From an uncultured Parabacteroides sp. (GTDB taxonomy: Bacteria; Bacteroidota; Bacteroidia; Bacteroidales; Tannerellaceae), in NCBI GenBank assembly GCA_934725305.1, contig CAKVBA010000059.1:1-16884 (forward strand): a DNA stretch of 16,884 bases, written 5' to 3'. Both the position numbers and the translations under genes were made by a program. Each line of letters opens with the position of its first letter. Positions within the stretch are counted from its first letter, which is position 1. The notes beneath the pieces are model-generated. The model had not been told where the DNA came from. It made no database searches and was given only the letters and a program-made list of their open reading frames with translations. This document shows, piece by piece, positions 13,890 to 16,884 of this stretch.

Positions 13890-14012
13890 AAGGTGTGTCA
13901 TAATTGCAAACTGCTGCGTTGCTTTCGGAATTAGACTTCAGTCATTTACACCAGTAAACTCCTGTCGATCTCATCCTTAGCGCCTTGCATTTTACTAATT
14001 CTGACGCACCTT
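13890..14012. repeat. Dispersed imperfect palindrome, long copy
   Basis: The ends AAGGTGTGTCA (13890-13900) and TGACGCACCTT (14002-14012) are inverted repeats matching at 10 of 11 positions. The 18-mer TGTGTCATAATTGCAAAC and GCCTTGCATTT are shared with the shorter copy at 4905-4961. No reading frame is visible inside. It looks like a REP- or MITE-type intergenic repeat of about 123 bp; a target duplication is not evident. Confidence 0.6.
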
Positions 14013-14015
14013 TTA

Positions 14016-14049
14016 AGGCTGCATCTAAATAGTTATTTTGATACAACCT
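14016..14049. repeat. Inverted repeat AGGCTGCATC / GATACAACCT
   Basis: The arms at 14016-14025 and 14040-14049 match at 8 of 10 positions. The right arm context (TTTTGATACAACCTCA) is nearly that at 6511-6526, also upstream of a BF3164-like lipoprotein gene. The two mismatches weaken it as an RNA stem, so an insertion-element end is as likely as a leader hairpin. Confidence 0.3.
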
Positions 14050-14088
14050 CATTTATATGGTTGTTTAATTTAAAAATAGAAGTTCAAA

Positions 14089-15093
14089 ATGAAAAACTAC
14101 CTGTTATTATTGTATAGCCTGCTATTGATGTCGTGTACAGAAACGTATGAGCCCTATCAGTTTGAACGAAGTGAAGCCATTTCATTCAATCCGCTGAATT
14201 TTCCAGCCTTATTGGGATATACCGTTCAGTTAATTCACGAGGATGGTGATCTGTTTATCTACGACTTTTATGGAGATACACTCATCACCCAATTTGATTT
14301 GGAAAAAGAGCAGATAACGAAGAAATGGGTAACCATAGGTAATGGTCCGGGCGAACTGAACAACCCTTTGGATATGCAGTATATAGATCGTCGTCTCTAT
14401 CTTTTAGGCCGTTCACAGCATCTGATGACGCATCTCTCTTTTGAGAATGAGACTACGCTGTTTGTAAAAGATTTTCAGTTGCCGGATGCGAGTGACCGAT
14501 TTGTAGCACTCACTCCCACGCAGTTTGTCTTTTCCGGTTTTTGGGACAATCGTTATGTTTGGATGAATAGGTCCGATTCTGATAATCTGGTTGGTTTTGG
14601 CGATTATCCGTCGTTTTGGGAAAAGGAAGAAACGATCCCATCCTCTGCCAAAGCGATGTTTCATCAATCCATGTTTGCCAAACATCCTTCGGAAGCATTG
14701 TTTGCCAGTGGTTCGTGGTATGTATTGGAGATCTTCCGTTACGATCCGGCAGGTGTGAATCCTCCTCAACGTCAGTTTCAAAAACAGTTAGGACGTTATT
14801 CCTATGATCATACCTCGGGCAATATGGTTACAGCCACAGTTCGGCCGGGTTCTGATTTGGCAGTATCGGGCATCTGCTGTTCAGAGAAGTATATCTATCT
14901 GATTCGCCCTTTAACCACGGCATCTTGTGAAATTTTAGTGGTCAACTGGGCGGGAGAACCAGTGATGAAACTGGAGTCAGACAAGTATGTATCTTGTCTG
15001 ACAATTGACGAGAAAGCGGGTAAGGGATATGCGTGCATTACCGATCCTGAAGACCGTTTGGTTTGGTTTGATCTGCCGGATATGGAAGAATAA
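14089..15093 (+). CDS. BF3164/TolB-like propeller lipoprotein 2
   Basis: A 334-residue protein with a compact lipoprotein signal (hydrophobic 4-14, lipobox LMSC, Cys16). IGNGPGEL at 83-90 is the G-x-G-P signature of BF3164/TolB-like 6-blade propellers, and the repeated strand patterns (GDLFIYDF, RRLYLLGR, KYIYLIRP) with a closing DRLVWFDL fit that fold. The predicted location is the periplasmic or outer-membrane surface. It follows peptide gene 6 by 228 bp that hold a palindromic repeat and an inverted repeat, so it may have its own promoter. Its sequence is only distantly similar to the lipoproteins at 6591 and 15756. Ligand unknown. Confidence 0.75.
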   Translation: MKNYLLLLYSLLLMSCTETYEPYQFERSEAISFNPLNFPALLGYTVQLIHEDGDLFIYDFYGDTLITQFDLEKEQITKKWVTIGNGPGELNNPLDMQYIDRRLYLLGRSQHLMTHLSFENETTLFVKDFQLPDASDRFVALTPTQFVFSGFWDNRYVWMNRSDSDNLVGFGDYPSFWEKEETIPSSAKAMFHQSMFAKHPSEALFASGSWYVLEIFRYDPAGVNPPQRQFQKQLGRYSYDHTSGNMVTATVRPGSDLAVSGICCSEKYIYLIRPLTTASCEILVVNWAGEPVMKLESDKYVSCLTIDEKAGKGYACITDPEDRLVWFDLPDMEE

Positions 15094-15442
15094 TTATATG
15101 CTGGTAACTTGTCTTTTCAGAGAGAAGGGTAATGGATAATCTAAATTTGTGTTTAATAGCTATAAACAGGATTCCTATAAGAGGATTGGAGTGTCTTTTT
15201 TACATTTCTTGTGATTCTATCTATTGCAAGCGTTCACTCATAAAATTGGAATATAGGTAAAATCTATGCGATTCTTTTGAATTTTAATCTTTTTTTTGTG
15301 AAAAGTGAAGTGGAAATTTCAATCAGAAAGGCGGTGATGTATGAGCAGTATGTATTCCTGTTTTTCCTATCTTGTCGAAGCATAGTAGCAAGAGGGGCAG
15401 TTTTTATCTATTTGGTATGAACCCATTAAAAAGTGAATTATT
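15094..15442. other. 349-bp intergenic region before peptide gene 7
   Basis: No convincing gene. A single TAAATTTG box (15142-15149) has no partner at the right distance. An AT-rich stretch with a long T-run lies at 15273-15300. The only recognisable structure is the pre-NVEALA element at 15357-15403. The promoter for the peptide gene at 15443 is probably somewhere in here. Confidence 0.5.
15357..15403 (+). repeat. Pre-NVEALA element, copy before peptide gene 7
   Basis: This 47-bp stretch beginning CCTGTTTTTCCTATCTTG matches 16804-16850 at all but two positions and 13515-13561 more loosely. CCTATCTTG and CAAGAGGGG can form an imperfect stem around CGAAGCATAGTAG. It ends 39 bp before an NVEALA start. 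Its recurrence before peptide genes suggests a cis-acting or structured RNA element. Confidence 0.55.
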
Positions 15443-15691
15443 ATGAAGAAAAAAGTTATTTATGCAACAATAGCAGCTATGTCACTGATAGTAGGTTTGT
15501 ATCTGAGCCAGAGTGAAAAAGAGAGTGATCTGTCCGATTTGTTGACGGAAAATGTGGAAGCCTTGGCAGCCAATCCATCTTTGAAAGATTGTGAAACTTA
15601 TTGTACACCTGATCATAGATACTATTGTATAGTAGATTATGGAGAAGCTTCTGTGTCTTGTCCACAGCATCGTAAGAAATCTATGGAATAA
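15443..15691 (+). CDS. NVEALA-family exported peptide 7, four-cysteine core
   Basis: An 82-residue precursor. The leader (KKKVIYATIAAMSLIVG, then EKESDLSDLLTENVEALA) is closest to peptides 4 and 5 in its EKES segment. The 40-residue core has four cysteines spaced C-x3-C-x7-C-x10-C, several tyrosines and a basic tail (HRKKSME). Peptide 3 also has four cysteines but at different spacing and with no shared sequence. It is preceded by the 47-bp pre-NVEALA element and followed after only 64 bp by a BF3164-like lipoprotein, the closest peptide-lipoprotein spacing here apart from peptide 5, so co-transcription is likely. Probable exported peptide. Confidence 0.8.
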   Translation: MKKKVIYATIAAMSLIVGLYLSQSEKESDLSDLLTENVEALAANPSLKDCETYCTPDHRYYCIVDYGEASVSCPQHRKKSME

Positions 15692-15755
15692 TGGTGAAAT
15701 TTGGATCGTAGGGAGATGATCAATAGTTGTCAGAAAACCATTAAATATCAGTATT

Positions 15756-16802
15756 ATGAAGAAAACATTATTCCTATCATTTGTGGCCTTGTTAGTTACA
15801 GCATGTACTTCCGAATCGAAGTATAAAGAGTCAGCCACCTTCATATGGGATGACATTAAACAATCTCAACAATTGAAGGGCGAAGAGGTTAAGTTCGATG
15901 ATCCGGTCATGAAGCCGATCCGTGTCGGTGTGCAAGATTCATTGCTCTTTACCATTGATGCAGCAGAAGATACTATATTCTCTGTTTATAATCTGCACCG
16001 AGGCTCCTTTGTAGGCAAGCGAATTCAACGGGGCCAAGGGCCTAATGATATGTTGCAGCCCTCGTTTGTCCAGATCAATAAAAAGGAGATCAGTCTGTTT
16101 GATATGACTACCTCTTCAATCTCTTTCTATGGATTGACCGATTTTGTCTCTACCGATGGAACTTCCTGCAGCCACAAGACACAATTGTCTGATCAGGTGT
16201 TTGGAGATGTCTGTTATTTGGACGATCAAATTCTGACAGCAGCCTACGGAAAGGATCAACCTTTCTATCTGTTCGACCATCAAGGAGGAGGAAAGAAAGA
16301 GTGGGGCGCATTTCCAGTCTTGACCGGAGATTATACCAACCTGGTGAATAGCGAAGCTTTTCAAAGCACATTCACTACCAATGGTAAAGACAGGGTGGCC
16401 GTTTGTCATAGCTGGACCGATCTGATAGAACTTTATGACAAGAGTGGCCGTCTGATCAAACGTCTTCATGGTCCTGAGGGTTTTCTTCCCTATTTCAAAG
16501 AGGTGGCAGCCGATCAAGGAAAGATGGTTCGTCCAGAACAGGGCAAACAGCGTGATGCCTATTACAATCCGGTCAGTGTGGGAGATCGGTTCTTTGTCTT
16601 GTTTAACGGAGGCTATGTGGATGCAAAGGATTACAGTACATTGAGCACACGCCTGCTGGTCTTTACTTGGGAGGGAGAGTTGAGTGAAGTGTTCCATTTA
16701 GATCAAGGAGTCTTCACTTATACCGTAGATCCTCTCTCTAAAACCATCTATGGCATCAGTGATAGTCCGGAGTTTCACATTGTGAAGTTCTCTTATCAGT
16801 AA
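15756..16802 (+). CDS. BF3164/TolB-like propeller lipoprotein 3
   Basis: A 348-residue protein with a standard signal (hydrophobic 5-14, lipobox VTAC, Cys17). IQRGQGPNDM at 90-99 is the G-x-G-P-N signature of the BF3164/TolB-like 6-blade propeller family, and later strands (NKKEISLFDM, GDRFFVLFNG, SKTIYGISD) fit the repeated-blade pattern. It lies 64 bp after peptide gene 7, with TAATGGT/ACCATTA complementary heptamers (15689-15695, 15737-15743) bracketing most of the gap. The stop is followed within 2 bp by another copy of the pre-NVEALA element. Envelope lipoprotein; ligand unknown. Confidence 0.75.
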   Translation: MKKTLFLSFVALLVTACTSESKYKESATFIWDDIKQSQQLKGEEVKFDDPVMKPIRVGVQDSLLFTIDAAEDTIFSVYNLHRGSFVGKRIQRGQGPNDMLQPSFVQINKKEISLFDMTTSSISFYGLTDFVSTDGTSCSHKTQLSDQVFGDVCYLDDQILTAAYGKDQPFYLFDHQGGGKKEWGAFPVLTGDYTNLVNSEAFQSTFTTNGKDRVAVCHSWTDLIELYDKSGRLIKRLHGPEGFLPYFKEVAADQGKMVRPEQGKQRDAYYNPVSVGDRFFVLFNGGYVDAKDYSTLSTRLLVFTWEGELSEVFHLDQGVFTYTVDPLSKTIYGISDSPEFHIVKFSYQ

Positions 16803-16803
16803 C

Positions 16804-16850
16804 CCTGTTTTTCCTATCTTGTCGAAGCATCGTAGCAAGAGGGGTAGTTT
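16804..16850 (+). repeat. Pre-NVEALA element, copy at the window end
   Basis: Same 47 bases as 15357-15403 with two substitutions (CATCG for CATAG, GGTAG for GGCAG). It starts immediately after the stop of the lipoprotein gene. The bases that follow end in TTATTAGT, resembling the TTAGT upstream of the NVEALA genes, which implies another peptide gene starting just beyond the window. Confidence 0.55.
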
Positions 16851-16884
16851 GGTAATGAATTGATAATTTTTAAATTTTATTAGT

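Noticed and set aside
15142..15149. TAAATTTG -7 box in the region before peptide gene 7
   Set aside because: No -33 partner at the right spacing and nearly 300 bp from the gene.
15337..15420. 27-residue hydrophobic frame through the pre-NVEALA element, with a GGCGGTG before its ATG
   Set aside because: The reading frame is not kept at the other two copies of the element, so nucleotide conservation does not reflect coding.
1..16884. CRISPR array, tRNA, rRNA or full insertion sequence
   Set aside because: No short regularly spaced repeats, cloverleaf sequences, rRNA motifs or transposase frames were seen; the repeats present are gene-sized duplications or intergenic palindromes.

Overview
The window looks like accessory DNA from a gut Bacteroidales genome (Bacteroides, Phocaeicola or Parabacteroides type). 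The evidence is AT-rich start regions instead of strong Shine-Dalgarno sites, promoter-like motifs resembling the Bacteroidetes -33/-7 consensus, many short-signal lipoproteins of families largely confined to this order (DUF4221, 6-bladed beta-propeller, BF3164/TolB-like), and NVEALA-family peptides. The genus is inferred. All convincing genes are on the + strand.

Layout: the window opens in the last 47 codons of a probable propeller lipoprotein (1-144), then a 12-codon scrap of a DUF4221 gene (151-186). Next comes a tandem array with an exact 1,580-bp period: NVEALA peptide (237), DUF4221 lipoprotein (624), NVEALA (1817), DUF4221 (2204), NVEALA (3397). A 6-bladed propeller lipoprotein follows (3770), then DUF4221 (5011), a nearly core-less NVEALA gene missed by length cut-offs (6243-6392), a BF3164-like lipoprotein (6591), a 203-bp MITE-like element with 9-bp target duplications (7711-7913), DUF4221 (8000), NVEALA (9193), a diverged DUF4221 (9490), a thioredoxin-like CxxC lipoprotein (10654) and DUF4221 (11251). 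The right end holds a type I signal peptidase (12560), NVEALA (13597), a BF3164-like lipoprotein (14089), NVEALA (15443) and another BF3164-like lipoprotein (15756). The last bases repeat an element that precedes two NVEALA genes, so an eighth peptide gene probably begins just outside the window.

Working model (inference): seven peptides share a 42-residue leader (Lys-rich start, one hydrophobic segment, a polar stretch, then ENVEALA) and carry unrelated, often Cys-rich cores of 7 to 45 residues. The leader ends in Ala-Leu-Ala, a signal-peptidase-I-like A-x-A motif, and the cluster carries its own signal peptidase I and a CxxC lipoprotein. This suggests a family of exported peptides with a constant leader and exchangeable cores, released by the local peptidase, possibly disulfide-bonded, and handled or sensed by the accompanying propeller lipoproteins. 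Gene order DUF4221 -> (50-89 bp) -> NVEALA -> hairpin recurs, suggesting lipoprotein-peptide bicistrons.

Sequence mosaics (identical leaders joined to unrelated cores, a 344-bp identical tract inside otherwise different DUF4221 genes, a leftover gene tail) point to ongoing recombination between copies. The functions of NVEALA peptides and DUF4221 proteins are not known to me; the model rests on context and motifs.
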